Source: Megachile rotundata (lineage: Eukaryota; Arthropoda; Insecta; Hymenoptera; Megachilidae). Taken from it: a stretch of 64,000 nt of DNA. This document shows, piece by piece, positions 50,201 to 61,900 of this stretch. Both the position numbers and the translations under genes were made by a program. Position 1 is the first letter of the stretch; each line of letters opens with the position of its first letter. Location of the stretch: NCBI RefSeq assembly GCF_050947335.1, contig NC_134993.1, positions 16,492,001 through 16,556,000 on the forward strand, in the 5' to 3' direction. The notes beneath the pieces were generated by a model. It did no database searches and had not been told where the DNA came from. It worked only from the letters and a program-made list of their open reading frames with translations.

Positions 50201-53200
50201 TTAAAGATGTATAATGGCATAGCCTTGAAACGACCTGTGTACAAAGGTAGCTACTTTGGAAATCTCAAGAAAGTATCTATAGTGGAATCACTATTGAAAT
50301 ATTCAGGTGACTATCTTTAGATGAAACACCTTGTAGACAATAGCGTTATTACAGATCGATTGTTACTCTTTGAATGAAAATTGTTCTGTGAAAATAACGT
50401 GATGTAAACTGAAGGACTAAAGAGTCTTAAGAAGTCTTTATGGTGCTAATGACAGCCTCTAAGCTGCGCCAATTAACATATTGAATTCATTCGCGAGTCA
50501 CAAGACCTGTTAGAATCATCGCTGCCCTTTGTTTCGTGTTTTCAATCTCGTTTGGCCACGTGACACACTTATATTTTTATCTAAACAATTACAGAATACA
50601 TTTTAAATTCTGATCAGTGCAATAACGAGAATCTACTAATGTTTTAAAAATGAAATCATAATGCACAGTCCGTTTGAAAGAACCTGTATGTACACCGTTC
50701 ATAAGCGAAGAAGTTAATTATCCATGGCACACAGCTCTTGAGTTTCGAGTGGTCTCGATAAACATAATCGACCATAAGCGACGTCGACGATAGAATGGCT
50801 ATATGATAAATGCGTGTACTTACGATGATATCGATGCAACCGAGGTATACGGTGCCTAGACTTGCAACGAGCATTATAGCGAACACGAATATCGAGTTTC
50901 TTGTACGCCTCGACCTATTTCCTCGTGTATTTAAACTTCAGGCAACGGTAATTAAATTGATATAATATAATACGTGAAGGTATAGGGAGATGAATTTAAG
51001 AAAGTGGTATAAACATTTATTGGTAATTTTGGTATTAAAAAAATTTACCATTCAAGATTCATCGAGAATAAAACACGCTACCATCTTTTTGCTTCTCTTT
51101 CCTTTCTCTTCGAGACAGGCAACCTATCTAATCTATAGTTTACGCGCGAACAAGAGAGCAAAAGGTAATTTAGAAATTTAGAGATAAATTTAGATTGCAA
51201 TTTATTTAGAGATAGGGGATTTACCATTTTCTATCTGAAACAGTTTTGCACCGTTCATCGCGTCGATGCTGTCCAACAGACGTCGATCTTCCAGTTTCTC
51301 TTTCCTCCCGAAGAAAACCATTTTCGCGGTTTTTTATCACTTTACTTTCTTCACTAATTAACTCACGAATTACCTGACCCTTGAGTTACAGCACCACTTC
51401 ATCATTAAAATTCAGACTTTTCATTACTTCTACTTTTATTTACTTTGTTTATTCACTAAATAACAACTTTGTTCCATTGAACACACGCTTAACAATCGTA
51501 AATTTGATACATTTCCAACTTTTTCACTAATAAAATTATGTTTGTCTCTGTCTTCACTTATCATTCACTAATGCTTTTCGATTTCCTCCACTTCATTTTG
51601 ACACTGTCCATCATTTCACGTACCGAAAATTACTTCGCGTAGAAATATAGAAGTCTCTGTTCACAAGCGTTAATGTGGATTCACAAATCTTGTACCATTA
51701 AACAAACAAGAATTAACAAGGATTATTTGTAATGGAAACGAACGTGAAGACGATGCGTTCAACGACACCACGTCGTGGTGAATGGAAACGTGTTGTGTTA
51801 ACACCTGCCTTGTGGGCCTTGCTCTGCTCGGGGACTGAAAGCGACACCCTGTGGTGGTGACTAGACAACGAACTTCTCCACAGTTTGTCACATCTTATTC
51901 CGTTTAACAGGGTTGTAACTTTACTACGAATTGAACTTATTGTCCAAACTGATCACTGATAAAGTAATGGTCTTTGGATTTTGGTGTTGTATAATTATGT
52001 GTCTCCGAATAATAATGAGAGAAGTGGTGAGAGAATTTTCCCAAAAAATTCAACGAAAACACGTGTTGTCTTCACCGTGGAGAGATCGAAACTGGCGTAC
52101 ACGAGAGATTTCGTCGCGGAACGCTGATCAAAGGGAGAGGAGAGCTATTCTTATTTTTCCAGACAAACCAATGAGAGAGAGAGAAAGGGGGGCACAAGGA
52201 AACGTAAGCATCGTCGACTAACTACCCACCAGAATCTCGAGGCGTCCGACGAAGGGTCCAGAAACGAACCAGCTGCTTTCTGAACAAGAGGAAGACGAAC
52301 GAGAGAGACAGCGTCGAAAATCAAAGAATCACTTGTGGAGGTTGCAGACATCGTTTGTTTGACTGTCTAATTCTATTTCGCATTTACGTCGGAACTGTTG
52401 TAGTAGATCCAGACGTGTGTGGCAAGACATACTGAAACTATTAACACGGCGATTGACGCAGGGAAAATAGACTCATGCTTGAAAAGAATATTAGAAATAT
52501 ATTTGGTCATTGATGACCCCCCAGCAGGAATACTGATGGGGTGCACCAGTGATTACTTCATGTATAACCAAATAATCCAGTGAATTAGGGAGTACATAAA
52601 AGATATCGGTTTAAAAGGCGTTTATTTTGTCGCTGACCAAAGAATCGCACCATTCCGGAACGATTAAGATCGATATTTTTCTTTAAAAATACACCCCATC
52701 TTCAATGACCGTTCACCGTTCCGAAGAGGAGAAACTGCTTCTTATCAGAGCAGTCGTAAAATTCTGACAGGAAACATCTGTTCCATATACGAGAACGAAG
52801 AAATAGCTGGAAGGAGGCACTTGCTGTTGGAACAGATTTTTCATCTGCCATTTCGATAGAAAAGCTTATAAAAATTCGATACGGTAGAGACGCGGTTTCA
52901 GACGGAATGCGAACGAAGGTGGAAGACCGAAAAAATGATATACGTTTTCGTAAAACGAGTGGAATTTGCGTTACGAGGAAAGTAATAACATCGAGAAAAC
53001 AATTCGGCGAAGAAAGGAGCGCTTCGCGGGAGCTCTGAAATTTCTGAAAGGAAATTACGAGGTTTTGCAGAACAAGTTTCTGCAGGATATTTCTTAAAAG
53101 AGCCATCGTCGAAGATTAAACACTGGAAAGTTTGGGAGAAAATACAGCAAACTGGAATTCTTCGAAAAAAAGTTGTAGTTCCTTGAAGTATCGCTTCACA

Positions 53201-54084
53201 ATTACCAACTTGAAAAGCTGACCATAATTATCGCATTTTGCATTCAAGGTCGAAACGCATGCAATTTTCGTTACGACCCGAATCGATCGCAGAGTTGCTC
53301 TAGCTCTTGTATTAATATTGATCCTCCGAACATCGACCACTTTTCCGTAACGCGCAAACGGAGAAAAAGCAACTTTAAAACACGATGTTCGGAGGAAAAT
53401 ATTTCCACGATCAAGTGTGGACATGGAGCTAATCATATTCCACTCGTGGTTGGTTCTAACACGTGTCCGAACCACGAAGCGGAAATTGGAACGTGAGCCA
53501 GCATCGAAGGTGCTTCCGCAGAAATCACGTTAAATTTAACAAGATCACAGCCACCTCGAAGAAAGAATCTTCAGAAAATGTTGAGCGAAGCTAGCGAAGA
53601 ACGATAAGTTTAAAAAAGACCGAATGGATGTCCTTCGCTGAACTTTTTCTTTCCGCGCAAACAATGGCGAAATAAATGTTTCGAACATTTTGTAAAAATG
53701 GTGAAAAGAATCTGCTGAAAGAAAGGAGTTCGCGGTTGAATAAAACTCGGTGGAGCTTGATGGAAGTAAGGAAACTAATTTTCTGGATAATTTGTTGGAA
53801 CGAAGTTTCGATTCCTTAATTTTACTTATATCGAGTTCAACAAGTTTGATTAGTTGGATACTTATGAAGAAAAATCGTGGAAGGACAATTTGCTCATGAT
53901 ACAGTAGACTCTCGTTATATTGCCACAGACGGAGTTCAATTTGGAGTTTGTAAATTTGAGTAAATTCCTAGTTTATAAACTTACCGGAAGTGGACTTGAG
54001 ATGCGGCAGCTCTTTTTTTGGAATGATCGAGCATCCGCAGATGTCCTCGATGTCCATCATCGATTTGCTGTTCTTCAACATCAT
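38275..54084 (-). CDS. vari: Varicose-like MAGUK scaffold (MPP2/MPP6, p55 family)
   Basis: Minus-strand exons 51321-51225 (or alternative 54084-53985), 49770-49655, 43290-42994, 42008-41772, 41209-40735, 40673-40339, 38704-38630 and 38451-38275 give 602 or 603 codons. Domains in order: first L27 (about 35-80, VADDTDLLFLKGLLDSPVV), second L27 (about 85-140, NARELVRLLKSSHLKALLE), PDZ (about 160-245, GLTVQVDESGNLIIARIL), SH3 (about 251-320, MRALFDYDPSEDSLLPC, WWQAR), a HOOK segment with SKKKKRK for band-4.1 proteins, and guanylate kinase-like (about 375-602, MPPFRRKTLALVGPRGVGRR) ending QWVPVNWIY. The P-loop is degenerate, as in other MAGUKs, so it binds rather than phosphorylates. Order and ending match Drosophila Varicose and vertebrate MPP2/6. 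Varicose organises septate junctions with Neurexin IV. Both first exons end in phase 1. Confidence 0.93.
38630..38704 (-). CDS. vari: Symmetric 75-base exon in the MAGUK GK domain
   Basis: Phase 0 at both ends, so inclusion or skipping keeps the frame. It encodes 25 residues (FDRQSSIRYSSRRARTLESL and onward), rich in Arg and Ser, inserted in the lid region of the guanylate-kinase domain, where vertebrate MPP6 has a shorter loop. The donor is GTTTGT, weaker than consensus, and the acceptor is GCTAG. Basic-Ser motifs such as RQSS look like kinase targets. Regulated inclusion is an inference. Confidence 0.7.
45300..45950. other. CpG-rich patch in the MAGUK intron
   Basis: Markedly richer in G+C and CpG than the surrounding AT-rich intron. 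A minus-strand donor (GAA followed by GTAAGT) begins at 45448, at the end of an open frame, but its phase 1 does not fit the next exon at 43290 (phase 0). It could be an alternative promoter with a non-coding first exon, or a remnant of a mobile element. I cannot decide. Confidence 0.3.
46020..46270. repeat. Degenerate pyrimidine-rich tandem repeat
   Basis: Many imperfect units of 8-14 bases on the theme CCATATTTCTATATTC/CTCTGTATCTCT, without a fixed period. It is cryptic simple sequence produced by slippage and not coding. Confidence 0.75.
49656..49798 (-). CDS. vari: First-L27 exon of the MAGUK, with alternative internal start
   Basis: The exon used after either upstream first exon begins at 49770 (acceptor GCTGTTCCAG). 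An ATG at 49798, 28 bases upstream of that acceptor and in the same frame, would also give a protein of 579 codons if transcription began close by (MEKCVIAVPAAFMHV and onward). The spliced forms are better supported because both candidate first exons end in the phase the acceptor at 49770 requires. Confidence 0.6.
51225..51321 (-). CDS. vari: MAGUK alternative first coding exon B
   Basis: ATG at 51321 opens 32 codons plus one base and ends at a GTAAAT donor. The peptide (MVFFGRKEKLEDRRLLDSID and onward) is hydrophilic and coding-like, and its phase fits the exon at 49770. It would directly precede the first L27 domain. Confidence 0.7.
53985..54084 (-). CDS. vari: MAGUK alternative first coding exon A
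   Basis: ATG at 54084, the first after an in-frame TGA upstream, opens 33 codons plus one base and ends at a consensus GTAAGT donor. The peptide (MMLKNSKSMMDIEDICGCSI and onward) contains an acidic-Cys segment different from exon B. The phase fits the exon at 49770. A GA/CT-rich tract and a minus-strand TATAAG (54400-54395) lie upstream. Confidence 0.65.
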
Positions 54085-54394
54085 GATGATAGATCGGCAT
54101 CACGATCAGTATGGATCCCAACCCCTAATACTCGTGCGGTGAGCATCAACTTCCGGTTGACTGAATCGTCGATCGATCGACGACCGTGCCATACTCTGAG
54201 CCGTCGAGAAACTAGCACGTGTTTGTCGAGGCGCGTCAAAGAAACGTTGGAGAGATCGATTGACGCGAAATCAAAATGGCAGTCAAAGATCCGTGAATCT
54301 ATTCATAGATCAACGAAGAAGATGGCGATCAAGAGAACCGAACGATGAAGACCGCAACGGGACCTATAAGCTTGTGCTCGCTTCGTGTCCGGTA

Positions 54395-54504
54395 CTTATA
54401 GCTTGGTCGCGAGGGTGGTGGGTTTTTGCACCCTCTCTCTTTCTCTCTTTCTATCTCTCTCTTCCTCTGTCTCTCTTTCCCTCTCTGTTTCTCTGTCTTT
54501 TCCG
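54395..54504 (-). promoter_or_regulatory. GAGA-rich upstream element and TATA box for MAGUK exon A
   Basis: On the minus strand a GA-rich tract (54504-54431) is followed by TATAAG at 54400-54395, about 310 bases before the ATG of exon A. GA repeats are binding sites for GAGA factor in insects. The promoter assignment is inferred from order and spacing. Confidence 0.45.
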
Positions 54505-55518
54505 CTTAGCGATTTTGCGACTCGTGGCAACGAGTTATCGATCGATAGTTAAGGCGCCCACGAAAGGGCAGAAATATTCTGAATTACACACAACGTAGGT
54601 CGACTTTGGATCTGGATGCGAACGAAAGCGACGAATCATTTCAGCGACGTTGTTTGTTATTTTCGAAACATGACTGCTCTTTTGCATTCCGTTTTGGATT
54701 GACTCTCGCTATATTGTCAGCTTCAGACGCTCTTGGAGTTGCTCTACCATTAGCGTATGGGGATTCGTGGAGGTTATTGCAAAATCAACGAATAAATTTT
54801 TTCATTTTCCAAATGAGAATTAACTTTTCATATTTTTGGAAAACTTAATTTAATTATTGTAAATTTAATACTGTTGGAATACTTTCGTTCGCGCCTCTAG
54901 TAATATAACAGGAGTCTACTGTAGTTGGAAGGGTAAGAGCATCTTAAAACTTATCCAAGTTATGGAACCGGGCACAAAATACTAGTTGGTTAATGATACC
55001 AACAGACTATCAAAAGAATCAAGATGAAAAGTAACTCAAAGAACATAATTCCTGTATTGCATTTTATTGGAAACGTATAAGATCATAAATCGTATTCAAA
55101 TATCGTATTGATCAGTACTCTGCTGTTCGAAAATGGTGAAACTACGGTCATCTTGTGGGCTCTGCTCAGGACTCCATCTCTAAATTCAATCGACCAATAT
55201 TACGAGTGTAGTATATTGCATTTTTATTATTGCAATAAGTACTTTTAAATATCAATGATTTATCTATTAAAAAATTGACGAGGACAATGTTAATTTTACA
55301 GTTTGTAATTAATACGATCGCTGGTAACTTTTCTCTGTTCCCTAGTGAATGTTATACTACTACCATCTAGCGGTGTGCGACATAAAGCATAGGGTTGCAT
55401 ACGCGTAGGCGCCACAGAATTTCCTTATTTTATGACTTATCTGAAAGGTGACACTACTGATTAAGTAAAGTGCTATCACTGCATGTTTGGTATGCACCAG
55501 CTGTTGCAGGTGCATTTA

Positions 55519-55526
55519 TGACGTCA
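55519..55526. promoter_or_regulatory. CRE palindrome in intergenic DNA
   Basis: Perfect TGACGTCA. With only one site and no nearby start, a regulatory role is a guess. Confidence 0.25.
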
Positions 55527-57367
55527 TCACGAGAATTCTAGTGGCTTACGTGTTCCGCTATGTTTGTCAATGACGTTTAATGGTGTCTACTTCTTTGCAT
55601 ATTTCATTTATTCTGTAATTGTTCGATTTGCAATTTTAACAACTTGCTACTCGTAATTTACTTTTTACAACTGGGTATTGGTAATGGACAATTAGCAACA
55701 GCCAATTGTAAGTTATTTTCCCGTTTTCAACTCTTTTACTATTTTTCAACTGGCAAGTTTCAATTTACAATTTCAACTTCCTGACTTCTAATTGTCATCT
55801 GTTAAAATAACCAATTCCATCTGCCAAGTTTTCATCTACTAACTTCCTGTTTCCGGATGTTTCGATCTCGGATCCGAACGAAAACAAGTTGGTCATAGTA
55901 ATCGACCACTTCACAGAAACGTTCGAGCGATCTCTATTAGCAATATTCCCCGACCGACTGTTATAGCGATCCGGTTTAGAATACCGGAACAGCGGCCATT
56001 CAGCAATGATCGACTGATTGGTTTCGTACTGATGGAGGCTGACGATGCGAACGTCACATTGTGTATCCTCTTCTGAGTCTCGTCACGTGTCTTCTGTGTC
56101 GCGTTACACAAAAGATGATCGTGTGTACTGGAAGCCTTCGAGCGATGTTTCAAACCGTTTCGCGTCTCGACTTTGCTCTACAAACGTCGGTTCATGCGAC
56201 ATTGACCTAACCAGTTATCAATGATGCGTCCTTGCCTCCGAACATTGTCCGCCTCACAACTTTTAAAAAATACAGAGGCTACTCATGGGTTTTATATTAC
56301 ACAATTTAAGATACTTCTATATTGAGTTTTATCGAGGTAAATGCGTGTACTGATTTAACTTCAATTATCCACTTGTTCATTTTTCATCTCATTTCTAATT
56401 ACGGAGTATGTGTACATCGTAAAGTGGACTACATTACAAATGAAATGAAGTCGTACACGCACTTCTTTCATTATATTGCCAGAGTTTGTGTGACCAGCGT
56501 TACACGCGAGTACATCTATCAATCACCATCGCATCTGTTTGAATAAATAATTAGTCATAAAGTCCCACCGAAAGCATCTATGTAAGCACACGTAAACTTT
56601 TCAAGAAAATTCGTATCTTTCGAATCTTTTTGTTATTACAAATACAGCGTTCAATGACTGAATCATAATTGAATGCTATGATACGATTAAGTAGATAAAT
56701 AGAGATTAACCTAAAAGGATGATAACAGTGAGATAAGGGTCTCGAAATGACGAATCAAATGTTGTTTTTATTAAGAAGATCTCATTATCGCTTTTTTATC
56801 ATGTCTTACACTTTATTTATCGCTCAATGGTTACTAGCGAATTGTGTTCACAAATAAATATTATTGACTGTGTAAATCGTGGACTTTTCGTTAGTTTAGT
56901 TAAGAATTTTTCTCCAAACATCACGCTCGTTTACACTATGTTCGTTACTACCTCAAAAAAGTCTTACAACGTTTGTTCACATAACACAAAAATCGCACGT
57001 CATAAAGAACGAAGGATCCTTGCAAAAATCACCGCGCACTGGCCACACTTTCTGGAGGATCTAAGAGGGTCAGGATCACCAAGATCGTTTCCTCGCGCCT
57101 TATCGTTCGGAATGAATCAAGCTAGAAAGGAGGAAAACGATGAGATACGGGTATGCCCCGTACTCGTTGTAAGAGGTGGGAGTGTTGATCGCTTCCAGCA
57201 CGTCGGAAAAGTACGTGATGGATCAGTCTACGTGCGACACAGCCGTGATATCCATCGAGATCCGTCGATCTCTCGATCACCACTGAACCGAACCACGGGA
57301 TCCCCGTCGACGGAGCCTGCCACGTGAACGTCATGTCGCGGATCGCGGTAGGTTATCACAATGCCAC

Positions 57368-57384
57368 CTTCTTCTTCTTCTTCT
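57368..57384. repeat. (CTT)n microsatellite
   Basis: Five to six CTT units followed by a T run, directly visible. Confidence 0.85.
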
Positions 57385-58906
57385 TTTTATTGAATTTCTC
57401 TCACACATACCTGCAGAGGTCACTCCGTGACAATATATTCACCTCATATTTTTCTCTGCCATTATTATTTACGTACCATTTTGATTGTGTGCTATGTTCT
57501 AAATTATATTATTTTAAACGAAACATACTTGCGGAACTTTATAGGAACATCTTCCAAAAGTTGGATAAATTTTTCTAGTATTAAGAACAATGCAAGAGCC
57601 ATACTGTTTTCTTTACCTTCCTGGCAATAATTTACTTATCGTGTTATAAATTCGTGGTATACGTTTATAGCAATCGTGCAGTAATAGTAAAAAGAACAGT
57701 ATTTTAAACAAACATAGCAGGGTCATTTAGAGCCATAATTAAAATTTTACTTCCTGCATCGGACTATGTTTTCAAGTGATTGTACAAGCTGTATATACAT
57801 ATATGTACACGTAATGTAATGAAAGTACACGTTCTTGTGCAGCGTCCAAACGATACTTTGTCGATGAGACAATTACGAGGTAAACATCGATAATGCAAAA
57901 ATTAACGTAATAACGTGTTCTAAAACGTTTCAACTTCATCTCCGAGGCTCTTTCAATTCGTCGAAATCGATTCGACAAGTTTTCTGGTGTGCTTCTATCG
58001 GTGTAAAAGTTTCGAAGGTTCGAAGCGTCTCGATTTATCGTCGACGATGCACACGTCGAAAACTCGGCGAAGAACGAGCAACCGGCCTCGTGAAACGCGA
58101 AAATACGACGAATTCGTGAGAAGGAGCAGCGGTAAATCGAGAAACGTTCGGTTGTAATTGTTCGACGACTATATATCAGTGAGCTGTTTCTATCGTTGAA
58201 AACTACTCGATGATCGTTCAAAAAATTCCACCCTTTCGACGTGTTCCGACGATCGAGGTGAAAACGTTTGGAAAATTGACCAATTTTATTAATTACTCGA
58301 GTAAGATTCAAGGTTACAGTAAGATTAAATAGGACTTTATTTAATTGGGTAACCTGCAAAGGTTTCGTTTATTGACACAAGTATTCTTTGCACTTCAAGA
58401 CGTTGCAACTTATCGATTTTGTTTCTGTTACCTTTTCGTTTGCATATATTTTGAAATGCGGAATTTTAATTGCACGTGGGTAAATGTTCCTCGGGGATTT
58501 CAGTTTCTGAATGTATTTTTAGCTTATGATTTTAGTTTGCAGGTAAACAAATATGTTAATGGTCCTGGGAGAATTTTAACTTTAAAAAGATTAACCTAAA
58601 TTCTTGAACTATAACTGGTTCTGTCCTAAATCAAGAATTGTAAGGCGGAGCATTTATAATGCACTTCTGCCAACAAACTCTTTCATCAGCTTTTCTCGAA
58701 CGTTCATCAAGTTTTCATTTAAAAGATTCAAAGGTAAAAGTTGAAATCGTCAGAGCTCACCCTCCATGCAGACTGTCCATCTCGCGAACCGTTCCTCGTT
58801 AACACGAGGAAGGAGTTCCTTAATTTACGAGTCCTCGAGTCGTTGATCTCTTTTACTCTCTCGATCCCCGTACACCTTAGGAAACTCGGGTTTTGAGCTT
58901 TAAAAC

Positions 58907-61900
58907 ATGGCGGAAAGTTTGTCGGGCACGCGGAGATTTCCCAGACTCGACACTATCTTAACGAGCCTGGTCAGGAGTCAGCTGGTAATTTCGCGACAGC
59001 AATTCCGGAGGATTTTATAGCCGGCCAAGAAATTATCATCGTGATTCTGCGAAACTTTTATGCCTCGCACGTGTTCCCTTTTTCCGTTTCCGGCTAGAAA
59101 AGGAACGTACGTTTCTGCAAACGTTTTTCTTTCGCCTCCCTCTTCTAGCCGGTGAAAAAAAGGGAAGGATGGTCGGTAGAATTCTAAACACGCAGGGAAT
59201 TTGTTTTTCTTCACGGGTCGCTTTTCAACGGCAACGAAATCTTTTGCAGGTACTGCTACAGCTGGTGTTGCTGCTGCACGGATCCTTGATCGTCCTTGTT
59301 GCCGAGAAATCCAGTAAGTAAGCCGTGCTCTCCCTTCTATCTTTCTTTATTTTTCCCTTCCTTTGGAAAGAGATAATCGCGCTTAGGTTAAGCTGCTTAG
59401 GGGCCGGACCTTGTCGAGATCTAGGGGAAACGGGCTAATACCGTTCGACGATTTCCGTTATTCGCCCCTCCGAGATAAGTTTAATTGTACTGCCGACTTC
59501 TTTGCGATGTTACCGATCGATAACTTCCGCCGGAACCACTTCATTCACGGTATATACGGATTCTTGAGTTTGGTCATTCGGAAATTTCGGGATCTGAAGA
59601 AGAATTTAATTGATAGACTAATCTACTAATCGAATAGTTGAAAATGAAAGTCTGTATTAACACCGAGTGCTTGATTTTCTGCATCCTTTATTTCCTCTCC
59701 CTAATATATTCATTGTTTATATTTACCTTCGCTATTGCAACCACCATCGAAAACTCAGTCGTTTTTGCAACGCAGAAGTTCCATTAAGTTTGGAAGAAGC
59801 GTTCAGCCAAAGTTTCCGACCGTACAACTTCAACGGTACCTGGAGAACGGACAATGACATCCTTTATTCTGATAACTCTACCGGTGACGTTTATTTGTTC
59901 GATGTCACGACAAACACCAGAAGACTGCTTTTCGAGTCGTCGTTGTTGGTAAGATAATCTTTCATTCTGTACCGCAGTTGCACAATATATTTTAATAATC
60001 ACAACTGCACGTGTTAAATTTTGCTGTGATCATGAAAAAGGTGTTCAAAGTATCTTCATAGAAGATAAACAGAATAAAAATTGATATCCAATCGAATTTC
60101 TTATCGCTTCTTAATCTGTATTAGGTTTCGTATCTCGCTTATCACCTAATACTTATTTCATATAATAAAATGTAATTTAAAGAATATTCCCGATCTTAAG
60201 GATTTGTAATAATTTCTTCGTAGGCCAATTACACCAGCCCCACGATCGTCCTTTCTTTCGATAACTCCAAGGTTCTGATCGGTCATGATTACGTTAAAGT
60301 GAGTATCGTTCGTTCACGCTGAATACTACTGCAGTTAAATGCAATTTTTAAACAAATTAAAAATTGAAAGACAAAATGTTTTCTAGGGGTTCAGGTACTC
60401 TATGTACCAGAGGTTTGACGTGTACGACATTGATAGCGGGTATGCTTTTCTATTTAAGATTCAAGCGTGATTTTTAACAGCCTAATGATAAATTAATTAA
60501 CTTCGCAGAACCATTACGAATATTTCAAACGGCGACCGTCTGTTGCTTGCAAAATGGTCACCGGCTAAGAACGCGTTGGTCTACGTACGCGAAAATGATA
60601 TTTATTATAAAGATTTCTCCGACACGAATAGCCAGGAACGTAGATTGACCCACACTGGTAAACCCGGAGTTGTTTTTAACGGTATACCTGATTGGGTCTA
60701 CGAAGGTGAGTCGAAGCTAGATTCTTGGAGTAACGATATGAAGTATAAAATTTAATCAGGTTGATGAAAAAAAATTGATTCGCAGAGGAGGTATTAGCTT
60801 CCGCGTCGGCTCTGTGGTTCTCACCCGATGGTAAACACCTTGCTTTTATTACGTTCAACGACACCAATGTGAAGGACATCGTGATCCCGAAATACGGGAC
60901 ACCAGGAGGGATCGTGTATCAATATCCTTTGGAAGAGAATATCAAGTATCCGAAGGTAATTCAAAATAAGGGAGTAATTTATCCGGTCTACAATTACAAT
61001 TTTGTGTAACTCGAATGGTTTCAAAGTGTTAGGATCTGCAGAATTAGGAGAATTCCCTATTCAATAAAAATGAAAGGGTTAGACACGTAGTCACACAGAA
61101 CTGGTTAAATTGTTTTATGTGTAAGCCAATTTGTTCGACGACAGGGTCGTTAAAGGAACAGATTACGAAACTACCCTTACAGCTTTCCTGCGGTTTTAAA
61201 AGGGGATGAAAAGGGTTATCTCGCTTTTAACCTCGGTCTTCCTCGCCGAGTAACCGTTTTCTTGTATCGACACGATCAATGTTCTTTATTCGATACTTAC
61301 GGGTTTCAATCTTCCCATAAAATTATTCATGCGGTTTCTAAAAATACCTTAGAATATTTTAAGAAATTCGTCTACGATTTTAGAAGTGAAATTATTGTAT
61401 TTGCAGGCTGGCAGTCCGAATCCAGTTGTGTCTTTAAACCTCATTGATTTGACCAATTCATCTTCTGAAATAATTAATCTTCAGCCACCTATTGATTTTG
61501 TTGGTGTGTGAGTATTTACGATATGCAAGATTTTTGTTACTATTCTTCAGTTTTAAATTGCTCAAATTCTGACTTCCAAATTCCTAATTTCTTCGAAAGT
61601 CCCTGTTTCCCAGCTCCGAAGTCCACAGACTTAAGAATTCCAAGATCGACCCAAAGAGATTTCCAAGTTCCTAATTTCAGTTAAAATCTCCGTTGAACAG
61701 AGACAATATCATCTACACGGTAAATTGGAGGAACAGTGAGCAGGTGGTAGCAACTTGGACGAATCGTGTTCAGAACAAAGCAATGTGGGTGTTTTACGAT
61801 ACTCAAGGTAACGCCAATCACGTCCACCGCGACGAAGAAATACAAGGTTGGCTTCGTATTCACCCTCCTTTCTACCACAACCAGTACGTTATTATACTGG

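Larger units (their letters stand above)
54505..58906. other. Divergent intergenic region between MAGUK and DPP4
   Basis: This 4.4 kb stretch separates two genes transcribed away from each other. It holds a CTCF-like motif near 55364-55379, a CRE palindrome at 55519-55526, a cryptically repetitive stretch at 55600-55860 and a CTT microsatellite near 57368-57384. Open frames at 56.8-57.3 kb and 57.8-58.4 kb are not recognisable proteins. Confidence 0.5.

Noticed and set aside
52702..53475. Two consecutive minus-strand frames of 119-134 codons
   Set aside because: They lie in purine-biased intron sequence between the two alternative MAGUK first exons; the peptides are unrecognisable and have no splice support.
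57772..58359. Minus-strand open frame of 195 codons
   Set aside because: No domain, low-complexity Arg/Ser/Phe composition and no ATG-led splice-linked context. It arises in a CG/GA-rich stretch where stops are rare. More likely chance or 5' flank.
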